Source: Alcanivoracaceae bacterium
GTDB taxonomy: Bacteria > Pseudomonadota > Gammaproteobacteria > Xanthomonadales > Marinicellaceae
Direction: 5' to 3'
DNA: 64,000 nucleotides
Assembly: GCA_016744455.1 (NCBI GenBank)
Contig: JADGEI010000003.1
Coordinates: 1-64,000, forward strand
Shown: positions 6,793 to 14,847 of the stretch, in pieces
How positions within the stretch are numbered: the stretch's first letter is position 1
Layout of the letters: every line of letters begins with the position of its first letter
Position numbers and translations under genes: made by a program
The notes under the pieces: generated by a model
What the model was told of the DNA's origin: nothing
The model's input: only the letters and a program-made list of their open reading frames with translations
Databases searched by the model: none

Positions 6793-8646
6793 TTAGTACC
6801 ACTGATTTCCTATTAAATGCATAAATGCCGAAATTATTAAATACAAAATTACTAATGTCATTACTATTGGAATAACCTTTTTCTTAAAAAATGGAATCAT
6901 GAATTTATTTAATAATGTATTAGACCTAAAGCCATTAGCAATAAATAATGCTGGTGTTAATAATGGTGAAAATTTCAACCTTTTAGCATTTACCCTATTT
7001 TCATCAAAAGGCGGGTGATTCCATATTTTATTGGAGTAATTCTTCATATGGTTATTTAACGATTTCCTACTGTACATTAAACTCACAAAGATAAACAACA
7101 TAAGCAAAAATATTTTCCAATGATTAACATACCCTGCGATTAAGTACTCACTAAGGTAGAGTGGATTCATTTCATCTAGCTTAACCAATAATTTCTGCAG
7201 TAAATAAATCGGCTTTATAGACGAGTTAGCCGAAAATTCAGGTGTAATACATGTTAATTTATATCCCACTATTAAAAATACCGTAAAAAATAAAATAAAA
7301 GCCAAATGTAACCATCGCTGCCACCAAACAATGTCCCACGTTTCGCTTTGAGTTTGTAAACTATCGCCATTAGCCACTTTTTTTGTCATGGACTGATAAC
7401 ATTTTTCTTGAATTTGCATGGCTTTATCACTGACATCTTGGGTCATAAACAAATTGGGGTCTAATGGTAAGTTTGCTGGTGAATAATTAGCTGAAGAGTC
7501 TTTAATACGTAGATAGGCGGATATATGAATATTGGCTTTTGATGTAACTCCAGGAATAAATTTATTGGTTAATTGTTGAATATCTCTGGGTTTGTAGCGG
7601 TAGAAAGCTGCAACACCAGATCGTGAGTTGTACATTGTTCCATTGTGATTTAATTTTTTTGAGACTTCCTCTTTTCTAGATTGACGAAAAACTAGTCCAC
7701 GTTCACTGGCTTTTTCCATCATCCACTCCAATGATACCAATGAAAGATGGTCTTTTGGATAACCTCCACCTATATTGGTATGCACACCTGAAAACCACAC
7801 CTGTTCAATCCTTTTTTTGTCATGATCACTGGTTTGATCCCATAATTCCGGTTTAAATGTATGCCTTTTTTCATCAATAGCTAAGGCATGACATGCATGT
7901 TGTACTAACGGGTTTAGTTTATGATCAACAAATGCATGATGAGCAAAAAATAAGTTATTTCGCATTTCATCTATCGGCACCCCAACTGCACTAACAGTGT
8001 CCCAAACACCAATAAATTCAACTTTTACATTTTCAAAAACACCATTCTTACTTTCAGGTGTTTCTAAATGTAAACTTTGTTTTTTAATTAATACTTTTAA
8101 ATTTTTAGTAAACTTCTTATGTTTATTTTGCAGTAGATTTTCGGTTAGGTTTCTTTTACTCTCTTGATTACTATTGGCTGATTTAACAAATATATTCTTG
8201 AGCCACGCCCAACGAATTGCGGCCTTAAATTGATTTTGTAACTTTTTAATGGCTTTATCCAGTTCCTTTTCATTATCAAATGATTTTGGGTCAAGAACGC
8301 CGAATGTACAAATTAACTCAGCCAACAAACGTATCGTATGAGAGCCTCTAGAAAAACCAAATAAATAAAGCTTGTCTCCTGGTTTATAATGCATAACAGT
8401 ATATTTATACAATTCACGGATATTTCTACTTAAACCATAGCCAAGTACCAATCCCATAATTTTTAACACCATGTTTTTATTAGTACCGACTCCATCATCA
8501 TAAAAAACAAGTTGTTTTTTATCTTTGTATTGAATATCTATGGCATCGTATATTCTCCAAACATTGGTGCTAATTCCTGCACCACCACTTTGACCTGTGC
8601 CATCAGAACAAAGAATTATATTTTTAGGCACTTTTACTTTTGACAT
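6793..8646 (-). CDS. DUF2235 alpha/beta hydrolase with C-terminal membrane segments
   Basis: A 617-residue protein. The N-terminus (KNIILCSDGTGQSGG, FYDDGVGT, LYLFGFSRGSHTIRLLAELI) is the DUF2235 uncharacterised hydrolase signature with nucleophile Ser99 in GFSRG; FIGVWDTVSAVGVP and VWFSGVHTNIGGGYP complete the core. DUF2235 includes some type VI secretion phospholipase effectors, but no secretion genes of that type lie here. The last ~190 residues hold three hydrophobic segments (around HLAFILFFTVFLIVGY, IFLLMLFIFVSLMY, VIPIVMTLVILYLIISAF), so it is probably inner-membrane anchored rather than secreted. AAGGGGAAA precedes the start. It follows the lipoprotein hydrolase gene by 79 bp on the same strand. 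Substrate unknown; lipid or ester hydrolysis is a family-based guess. Confidence 0.75.
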   Translation of the reverse strand: MSKVKVPKNIILCSDGTGQSGGAGISTNVWRIYDAIDIQYKDKKQLVFYDDGVGTNKNMVLKIMGLVLGYGLSRNIRELYKYTVMHYKPGDKLYLFGFSRGSHTIRLLAELICTFGVLDPKSFDNEKELDKAIKKLQNQFKAAIRWAWLKNIFVKSANSNQESKRNLTENLLQNKHKKFTKNLKVLIKKQSLHLETPESKNGVFENVKVEFIGVWDTVSAVGVPIDEMRNNLFFAHHAFVDHKLNPLVQHACHALAIDEKRHTFKPELWDQTSDHDKKRIEQVWFSGVHTNIGGGYPKDHLSLVSLEWMMEKASERGLVFRQSRKEEVSKKLNHNGTMYNSRSGVAAFYRYKPRDIQQLTNKFIPGVTSKANIHISAYLRIKDSSANYSPANLPLDPNLFMTQDVSDKAMQIQEKCYQSMTKKVANGDSLQTQSETWDIVWWQRWLHLAFILFFTVFLIVGYKLTCITPEFSANSSIKPIYLLQKLLVKLDEMNPLYLSEYLIAGYVNHWKIFLLMLFIFVSLMYSRKSLNNHMKNYSNKIWNHPPFDENRVNAKRLKFSPLLTPALFIANGFRSNTLLNKFMIPFFKKKVIPIVMTLVILYLIISAFMHLIGNQWY

Positions 8647-8725
8647 TGTTTTTCCCCTTTTTATTGTATTTTAGTGAAATTTTTATCCCTTACCACTGAT
8701 GCAAATCTGCACACGGGGGTAGAAA

Positions 8726-9988
8726 TTACTCTTTGGAGCTATTGTATTTGGAATTAAATATGATGTATGTACGTAACAAATCGACTAAATCATCGCAGAC
8801 AATATTACTGTGCTTATCTAAAATATCTCGATCTTTTACTTGAATTATTTGAATCGGGTTATCGGGATTAATAGTCTTGGAAGTCTGTTCAATACTGCTA
8901 TCATCCAGTAGTAATCTGTGGTTAACTTTATGATAATCTGCTAGCCATTGTTCAACATTCGAATAATCATCTTGTAAGTAAGCTTTCGCAATACTGCGGA
9001 TATTTCTTTTCCCACATCCACTACCAACTACATCTTCATTGTCCTTTAGTACGTGAGTAAAGAAAGGTTTAAAATGACCAATTGCTTTATGATCTGCTTG
9101 TTTTTGGTTGTCTTCTTTAGTGTATTTATCAAACAAAGTAGATAAATGGCGACCTGCAGGAAAGGCTAATTTGGTGGCATTATCATTATCAGCTGTCAAG
9201 ACTACCAAATAAGGAGATGCTTGCATGTCATTAAATGATTCTCGTAACTCTCTAACTCGAGCAGCCTCAAAAGCAGGGTTAAGTAACACAACTAAATCGT
9301 GAATACCCTCTTCATTAGGGTTGAGTGTTTGGGCATATTTTTGCTTGCTTAAGCGAGAAATAATAATAGGACGCATAGCTGAATAAACCAATGCTCCGCC
9401 AAAACTATGTCCAACAATGACATAGCTGCTGGAATTATTTTCACTCATTCTTTTGTGGTCAATGATTAATTGTAACTTAGTGAACACCTCATTTGCTGTT
9501 TCACCGGCATTATGGGCTGTTGACTTGCGTTCCCAAAATGAAAATTCTTTAATTCCTGGGATTTTCACCGATAAACCTCGCCATCCTATATACAAGCCTA
9601 TTACTTCTCGAGGGTTTTGACTTTGCCTTTCGACATCGGCTAAATGGCTTAGAGTTCTACGTAGTCGATTGAGATCACGATCATTATTGTCTGCGTTGTG
9701 TTTCCAACCATGCGCATAGACTAGTAACAAGACTTCAGAATTTTTATCTCGATTAAGTTCAGATATAAAGCTTTCCATTTGTTTACGGTCCTGAAACCAA
9801 CCCTTGTCGTCTATTTCGACAAAACCAAGTGTGTAATCAGAATGGTATTCAATGTATTCTTTAGAACAAGCGGGTTGTCGACCCTTTTTGGAGGCTTCAC
9901 ACACCGCATGTGGTGAATGATAAATCGTCGTTGGCGCACACGAAAATAAGCAGAATAAGCAATTTATTAATAGTAGTCGATAGTACAT
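8726..9988 (-). CDS. Lipoprotein alpha/beta hydrolase
   Basis: A 420-residue protein with a short lipoprotein signal (NCLFCLFSC, Cys17). The body has an oxyanion-type motif in LLLVYAHGWKHN and a nucleophile elbow VIVGHSFGGALVYSA (Ser195), resembling large envelope esterases of the DUF900-like alpha/beta hydrolase group. A late GHFKPFFTHVL stretch may carry the catalytic His. A very strong ribosome site (AAGGGGG) precedes the ATG by about six bases. It sits between rhombosortase and the DUF2235 hydrolase on the same strand. Anchoring in the envelope is supported by the lipobox; the substrate is unknown. Confidence 0.75.
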   Translation of the reverse strand: MYYRLLLINCLFCLFSCAPTTIYHSPHAVCEASKKGRQPACSKEYIEYHSDYTLGFVEIDDKGWFQDRKQMESFISELNRDKNSEVLLLVYAHGWKHNADNNDRDLNRLRRTLSHLADVERQSQNPREVIGLYIGWRGLSVKIPGIKEFSFWERKSTAHNAGETANEVFTKLQLIIDHKRMSENNSSSYVIVGHSFGGALVYSAMRPIIISRLSKQKYAQTLNPNEEGIHDLVVLLNPAFEAARVRELRESFNDMQASPYLVVLTADNDNATKLAFPAGRHLSTLFDKYTKEDNQKQADHKAIGHFKPFFTHVLKDNEDVVGSGCGKRNIRSIAKAYLQDDYSNVEQWLADYHKVNHRLLLDDSSIEQTSKTINPDNPIQIIQVKDRDILDKHSNIVCDDLVDLLRTYIIFNSKYNSSKE

Positions 9989-10100
9989 AATTCCCCCTTA
10001 AACAGGTTTAGAGTTATTGTGTTTTCTATAAATATTAGTGATTGTTCTTTATTATTTCTCTCACTTATTGACAATCAAAACTATCGGGGCTTTCACTATC

Positions 10101-10667
10101 TTAGCAAATTCTATGCTTTTTTTCTATTGCAATTTCTAACAACTTTATTGTAAACCCAGCTATAAAACCCAAAATATGAGCAAATATCAATGGTTGCCAA
10201 AAAATAGAATTGCTAATATGGGTTACATTTAGTGAATACAGTGAATATATTACCATAATAAAAAGCATTAGAAATGTTTGTAAATATTTACGTAAATTAT
10301 AGTTTTGTGCACAGGCAAACCCTGGCAATATATACAATAATCCTGAATATCCTGCATAGATCTTAATCGGTGATAAGTAGATATAGATGTCTATCAATGC
10401 AATTGCCAGAAGTACGGATTTTATCTTGGAGAATAAAGGTATAGAGAAAAGATAGCTCATTAAAATTAAAGCCAATAAATTACGGCCCAAATGGTGGGAA
10501 TCGAAATGCGTAAAATGTGCCGTAATCAATTGCCAAATGTGGAAATCATATTGGTTATAGATCAATACTGGGTGGGCATTCCCAAACACCAATACGAAAA
10601 TTCCACAAATAAAAGAAACGATAAAGAAAAATTTAATTTCGTCTTTTAACATAGCTAAGCAAAGCAA
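10101..10667 (-). CDS. Rhombosortase (rhomboid-family intramembrane serine protease)
   Basis: A 188-residue polytopic protein with the compact rhomboid layout: FHIWQLITAHFTHFDSHHL, then GRNLLALILM, the active-site GYSGLLYIL (Ser108) and the partner His164 in AHILGFIAG. These match rhombosortase, the subfamily that processes proteins bearing GlyGly-CTERM tails. The gene overlaps the preceding one by 35 bp, or 20 bp if the second Met (10652) is the start. That preceding gene encodes a lipoprotein ending in just such a tail, which supports the subfamily assignment strongly. The expected action is cleavage of the substrate's C-terminal membrane anchor in the inner membrane. The canonical loop residues vary, so the call rests on motif order plus context. 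Confidence 0.82.
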   Translation of the reverse strand: MLCLAMLKDEIKFFFIVSFICGIFVLVFGNAHPVLIYNQYDFHIWQLITAHFTHFDSHHLGRNLLALILMSYLFSIPLFSKIKSVLLAIALIDIYIYLSPIKIYAGYSGLLYILPGFACAQNYNLRKYLQTFLMLFIMVIYSLYSLNVTHISNSIFWQPLIFAHILGFIAGFTIKLLEIAIEKKHRIC

Positions 10668-11463
10668 TGATAAACAAAAGTGCTACAAATGGTAATGACA
10701 CCGAACCACCACCAGGATAGCCTTTGCGGTAGTTAACTTTAATTGGCTCACTTTCATCGCGGCTGCGTATGCGTTTTTCAAATTTATCCAAAGCCAAAAC
10801 TAGATTACCCTGCATCTGAATCATGGCAATTTCAAACTCATTGTTTTGTTGTTTACTAAAGGCTTGATTTCGATAAGCATCTGCAACAATTTTGGATTTA
10901 GAGCTACTGGTACCTGCTGCTCTAAATAGTAAACTGCGTGAATCTACATCAACAACAGCCAAATCCAACATGGTATTAACTTGAAAACCCGTACCAGGAA
11001 ATATATAGGCACCAACGATGGTTAAATAGCTTAGTGCCATTAAATTTTCTTTAGTATTTACAATTTGGTCATAAGAAACCAAAGCGATAATATCCAATTG
11101 ATAAAGGGTTTTAATTTGTTCTAGGCCTTTATAACCTTGTGAATTTTGTAAATAAATTTCAGGAATAACAACAATTTCATTAACATATTCTTTGCTTTTA
11201 AATCCAATTTTTATGCTTTCTAACAAGGTATTTTTCAATACTGGTGATATCACTTTTTTACGACTGTTGTCGGGAATAAAAGCCAAACCTACACGCAAAG
11301 GTAAATTTAAAATTGGATTTCTTTTATCCTCTAATGGCAACTTTCCCTCTGGATATAAAAACTTAACCAACGATGTTGTATGGGTATGGCGGTGACGGTA
11401 TTCACCAAATAAAGCACAACTGCTTAATGAAATTATGGATAAAAATAAAATGAATCGTGACAT
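10633..11463 (-). CDS. Rhombotarget-type lipoprotein with GlyGly-CTERM tail
   Basis: This 276-residue protein has signals at both ends. The N-terminus is a lipoprotein signal (LSIISLSSC, Cys16). The C-terminus (from about residue 251) is GGGSVSLPFVALLFIIAL followed by LSYVKRRN: a Gly-rich cleavage region, a hydrophobic span and a basic end, that is a GlyGly-CTERM sorting signal. The middle is a predicted alpha/beta domain of unknown role. The next gene overlaps and encodes rhombosortase, the protease for this tail. Family knowledge includes a 'rhombotarget lipoprotein' group encoded beside rhombosortase; this fits it well. Cleavage would leave the protein held only by its lipid. Confidence 0.85.
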   Translation of the reverse strand: MSRFILFLSIISLSSCALFGEYRHRHTHTTSLVKFLYPEGKLPLEDKRNPILNLPLRVGLAFIPDNSRKKVISPVLKNTLLESIKIGFKSKEYVNEIVVIPEIYLQNSQGYKGLEQIKTLYQLDIIALVSYDQIVNTKENLMALSYLTIVGAYIFPGTGFQVNTMLDLAVVDVDSRSLLFRAAGTSSSKSKIVADAYRNQAFSKQQNNEFEIAMIQMQGNLVLALDKFEKRIRSRDESEPIKVNYRKGYPGGGSVSLPFVALLFIIALLSYVKRRN

Positions 11464-11606
11464 AAAAACTCCTAAATTGAATTAGGCTTCATGTTTATTT
11501 ATTCAAACGTTCGTTTCAATAACTTCAATATGACGTATTATAGTTTCAACCTGTAGTATCAAATATCTAGACTTTTTAACGCAATAATGGTTTCATTGCA
11601 ACTAAG

Positions 11607-11843
11607 TTATGATTTGAGCACTATTATGGCTTCAGCCTTGGCCAGGTGCTGATATGTTTTTGCCAAGGCATAATGCTCACCACAAAACCACTCCAATCCT
11701 GATGGATGACCAGTGATTTTTTCATTTTTCATTCTTTGGTTATATTTTTTTTCTTTATCCGTCGTCTTAAATTTCACAAGTCCACCCTCATTGGCTGAAG
11801 CTCTAAAATCGTTATGACAAATAACACATATTGGCGGTCTCAT
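11607..11843 (-). CDS. Small Cys-rich protein, possible zinc binder
   Basis: Start placed at 11843 (MRPPICVICHNDFR), where AGGAAAAAC precedes the ATG; the in-frame Met at 11879 has no site. The 78-residue product carries CVICH near its start and FCGEH later (GHPSGLEWFCGEHYALA), giving a C-x2-C and C-x2-H arrangement that could bind one zinc ion. The C-terminus is helical (AKTYQHLAKAEAIIVLK). I recognise no named family. It stands alone, 143 bp before the rhombotarget lipoprotein gene on the same strand, and may or may not share its transcript. Confidence 0.65.
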   Translation of the reverse strand: MRPPICVICHNDFRASANEGGLVKFKTTDKEKKYNQRMKNEKITGHPSGLEWFCGEHYALAKTYQHLAKAEAIIVLKS

Positions 11844-12017
11844 TGTTTTTCCTGTTAATGTGGTATTATATTTACACACCTAATAATCTAGGGTAGGCAA
11901 CAAAGTATAAACTTTTTTATAGTTATAAAAAAATAAAGCAACAACTACAGATTTTTAATTTATGGTTTGTTAAAGATTAAAAATATGGTCTCAAACTAAT
12001 GGGGTAATACTTCGTAG

Positions 12018-13619
12018 TTATTCAAAGCCATTTTCAAAAAGCAACTCACTTCTGCCATATACGACATAACTTGAGCCAGCTGACATAACATTATTTGGGT
12101 CTGCACGCCATGCGCCAATTAACATGTCATCTTTACCGTCATCATTTATATCTCCAGCAGTGTTAACAGATATACCCGCTTCATCTCCTGCTGCAACTCC
12201 ATAATATACCATACCTTGACCTATAGTAAAATTTGAAGCATTAATCACACTCGCAAACTCACTATTACTCCCATATAATATATAACTGGCACCAAACTTA
12301 TCTTCCCCATTTACGCCTACACCAGTTGCTCCAATTATAATATCATCAAGACCATCATCATTAACGTCACCAGCAGTGCTTACTGATGACCCAAAACGAT
12401 CATCAGCAACTGTTCCATTAATTGTAAAACCATTATCACCATCCAAATCAATAGCGTTGATGACGCTGGTAAATACCTCGGTGCTACCAAATACCACATA
12501 GCTACTACCAGAATTACTACCGTTGACTCCCGCACCTGGAGCACCAACTATCAAATCATCTACCAAATCACCATTTATATCACCTAAACCACTAACTGAA
12601 CGACCAGTCTGATTATTAGCTGCAACACCATGTAAGACAAAACCATTGTTACCGTCTAAATTAATGAGGTTCATTAAACTAGAAAAACCCATATTTCCTC
12701 CAAAAACAACATATGCAGAACCAGAAAAATTTGGGCCAGTTATCTCCGTACCGACAATCACATCATTAAATCCATCAGAATTAATATCACCTGCTGACCC
12801 AACAGCAGCACCAAATCGGCTGCGAATTGTTTCACCAGAGGTCAAAGTAAATCCATTGTTTCCATCCAAGTCTGCTAAACTAAAAGTGTTAGGAAATCCG
12901 CCCACTTGATTAGTACCATAAATAATGTATGCTGCACCTGAGTTATTACCATTGGGGTTGGCCAGGCGAACACCTATAATCATATCATCAATTCCATCTC
13001 CATTTATATCTCCTGCTGTACTAACAGCATCTCCAACCCTATCTTCATCAGCTATTCCGAAAACAGCAAAACCCTCACTACCACTGATATTTACAGCATT
13101 AATTGCAGCAGGAAAACCAGTTGTACGCCCAAATAGTACATAACACGCCCCTGCATTGGTAACCGTAGTTGTATCAACTAAGCTGGCACCCATGATAATA
13201 TCATCTATGCCATCACCATTAACATCTCCAGCAAAACTAACTGAATGACCAAACCGATCATTCGAATTGATTCCATATACTGCAAAACCATTAGTGCCAT
13301 CAATGTTTATAGCGTCAATTGATGATGGGAAATTATTATTGCTACCAAATATTATATAACTTGCTCCTGTCTGCACTCCGCTGGAGTTTTTTGCTGCTGT
13401 AGCACCAATAATAATATCACTTATACCATCACCATTAACGTCGCCTGCCGTACCAATAGAATATCCAGACCCTTCAAAATCGGTATCTCCACCGTTCACA
13501 ACAAAACCATTAGTTCCGTCTAGGGTAGACAACTCTAAAGATTGTGCTTGTAAAGTCAATAAATTCATTATCACAACAAACGTAAGGAAGAATAATCTCG
13601 TATTAGCTATATACTTCAT
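12018..13619 (-). CDS. Secreted FG-GAP repeat beta-propeller with GFE tail
   Basis: A 533-residue protein with a signal peptide (FFLTFVVIMNLLTLQAQS). It contains seven FG-GAP / integrin-alpha-like repeats with Ca-binding loops such as GDVNGDGISDIIIGA, GDINGDGIDDMIIG and GDINSDGFNDVIVG, roughly 65-70 residues apart, which should close a seven-bladed propeller. The chain ends ELLFENGFE. A terminal F-x-x-GFE occurs also in the beta-helix protein at 17356-21255, suggesting a shared export or anchoring tag. No membrane anchor or GlyGly-CTERM is present. Monocistronic by appearance. Likely an extracellular adhesive or structural protein; the ligand is unknown. Confidence 0.88.
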   Translation of the reverse strand: MKYIANTRLFFLTFVVIMNLLTLQAQSLELSTLDGTNGFVVNGGDTDFEGSGYSIGTAGDVNGDGISDIIIGATAAKNSSGVQTGASYIIFGSNNNFPSSIDAINIDGTNGFAVYGINSNDRFGHSVSFAGDVNGDGIDDIIMGASLVDTTTVTNAGACYVLFGRTTGFPAAINAVNISGSEGFAVFGIADEDRVGDAVSTAGDINGDGIDDMIIGVRLANPNGNNSGAAYIIYGTNQVGGFPNTFSLADLDGNNGFTLTSGETIRSRFGAAVGSAGDINSDGFNDVIVGTEITGPNFSGSAYVVFGGNMGFSSLMNLINLDGNNGFVLHGVAANNQTGRSVSGLGDINGDLVDDLIVGAPGAGVNGSNSGSSYVVFGSTEVFTSVINAIDLDGDNGFTINGTVADDRFGSSVSTAGDVNDDGLDDIIIGATGVGVNGEDKFGASYILYGSNSEFASVINASNFTIGQGMVYYGVAAGDEAGISVNTAGDINDDGKDDMLIGAWRADPNNVMSAGSSYVVYGRSELLFENGFE

Positions 13620-14038
13620 ATTTTTTACTCATTTATAGTGCATACACTTCAATAATTGGAATAAATAGTACATAGACAATCATTCTGTAATTGTGACAGT
13701 TTCCACAGTTGTTTGTAAAACTTATAAAAAAAATAATTCCTACTATATTTTATAGACTAGGTACTAACAATAATTCATAACTTAATTCACTCCAACTACT
13801 AAAAATACTGGATGGTTTGAGTACCAAATAGGCATGTTTGTATATTGTTGATTCGTGATATCAGTTTTATTAACTCGAAGTAAATACTCAAAACATGTAC
13901 CAGAAACCTATATTGAATACTTATTCCTGAGATAACATCTCAGTAAATGTATTACTAGTTTTATTCTATGTAATTAAAAAATTAAACTGTAATGACCTAT
14001 AAAACTCATATGAAGTTAATAAAAAAAATATTTATTTA
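13620..14038. other. 419 bp gap with one hairpin and no gene
   Basis: AT-rich, with no supported ORF on either strand. The only clear structure is CTGAGAT-AAC-ATCTCAG at 13927-13943, a 7 bp perfect stem with a 3 base loop and no T-run after it. The rest must hold the promoter of the FG-GAP gene, which I could not pin down. Confidence 0.5.
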
Positions 14039-14458
14039 TTAACTTTCTAAGGAAATGTTCTTTTTTCTATTAAGCCCCTTAATTAAGTATACATTAACAT
14101 ATGCAACAGCCGAGTAATAAAGCGTTTGTATAGCTACACTAGAGAAAAATCTACCATCTAGCTTATGGCCCAATGCATATTTTACTGTTTCAAATATTGC
14201 AACACTATATAGACCTGTAATCAAAATCAATGAGATGTACAACGCTGTCCTTGGCAACATTTCTGCAAGTATCGCAATAACACCAAAAACAAATAACAAA
14301 AGAAAAAATACTGCAAATAGGTTTACAGTAAGACTAGGTGTTAAGAACATTAAAAATGGTAAAGTAACTACACCACCAAAAAAGAGTGCTTCAATTAAAA
14401 AATTAAACAAATAATCAGCTCCACTCCCTTTTATAAAACTATAACCGTATCTACGCAT
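14039..14458 (-). CDS. Small four-helix membrane protein, unknown family
   Basis: A 139-residue protein with four hydrophobic segments (near residues 19-41, 46-67, 71-90 and 108-124) and short polar ends. The N-terminal MRRYGYSFIKGSGADYLF and the charged end LIKGLNRKKNISLES suggest both termini are cytoplasmic. It might be an RDD-like or VanZ-like small membrane protein, but I see no decisive motif. The start codon is 34 bp from a copy of the dispersed ~160 bp repeat (14493-14656), which must lie in or upstream of its promoter. Confidence 0.65.
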   Translation of the reverse strand: MRRYGYSFIKGSGADYLFNFLIEALFFGGVVTLPFLMFLTPSLTVNLFAVFFLLLFVFGVIAILAEMLPRTALYISLILITGLYSVAIFETVKYALGHKLDGRFFSSVAIQTLYYSAVAYVNVYLIKGLNRKKNISLES

Positions 14459-14492
14459 AACCTACTCCACAATGTTTTCCTTATTTAAGATT

Positions 14493-14656
14493 AGAGAGTT
14501 TTGCACAACTCTGGGACAGTGGATAAAAAGAGTGATAAAAACACCAATCAAGATGAAAAATGCGTCAAATAGCCCATTATATGCAATTTTTTAACGCTAA
14601 GTGAAGTGGTGTTTATAGCAACTTTTTACACGTTTCACGAGTTATGTAAACCTCTC
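14493..14656 (+). repeat. Dispersed ~160 bp repeat, copy R1
   Basis: The sequence begins AGAGAGTTTTGCACAACTCT and proceeds through GATAAAAACACCAATCAAG and ATGCGTCAAATAG to a 3' part with TTTTTACACGTTTCAC. Copy R2 (17191-17350) matches it over nearly its whole length in the opposite orientation, and R3 (55969-56105) is a more diverged direct copy. The leading end holds a small inverted repeat, AGAGTT-N6-AACTCT. The element carries no transposase, so it is either a miniature mobile element or another dispersed extragenic repeat. Boundaries are judged by eye. Confidence 0.75.
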
Positions 14657-14847
14657 AATTATATCAATAACACTATAATTATGAAATAGGTCACTAGTCA
14701 GTTTAATGAGCAATAGAACAACTTTACTTCTTTGATGACCAATTAACCAATCGACATGAGGTGTAAGGGTAAGCGTTACCCCTTTGACTTAAGTGATACA
14801 TATGTAGCATCGTGCTAAATAAAAGTGAATATGATACAATACCCGCC
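14657..14847. promoter_or_regulatory. Upstream region of rnr with hairpin and weak promoter
   Basis: A hairpin GGGTAA-GCG-TTACCC (14769-14783) is followed by TTGACT (14784-14789) and TAGCAT (14805-14810), a possible -35/-10 with a short 15 bp spacer; TATGAT/TACAAT at 14830-14840 is another -10 candidate. No gene is seen. Promoter choice is uncertain. Confidence 0.35.

Noticed and set aside
6793-8646. DUF2235 protein as a type VI secretion effector
   Set aside because: No vgrG, immunity gene or other secretion gene of that type nearby, and three C-terminal membrane segments argue for a resident membrane protein.
12646-13143. Plus-strand open frames opposite the FG-GAP gene
   Set aside because: They are low-complexity mirrors of the repeat codons on the coding strand, without start signals.
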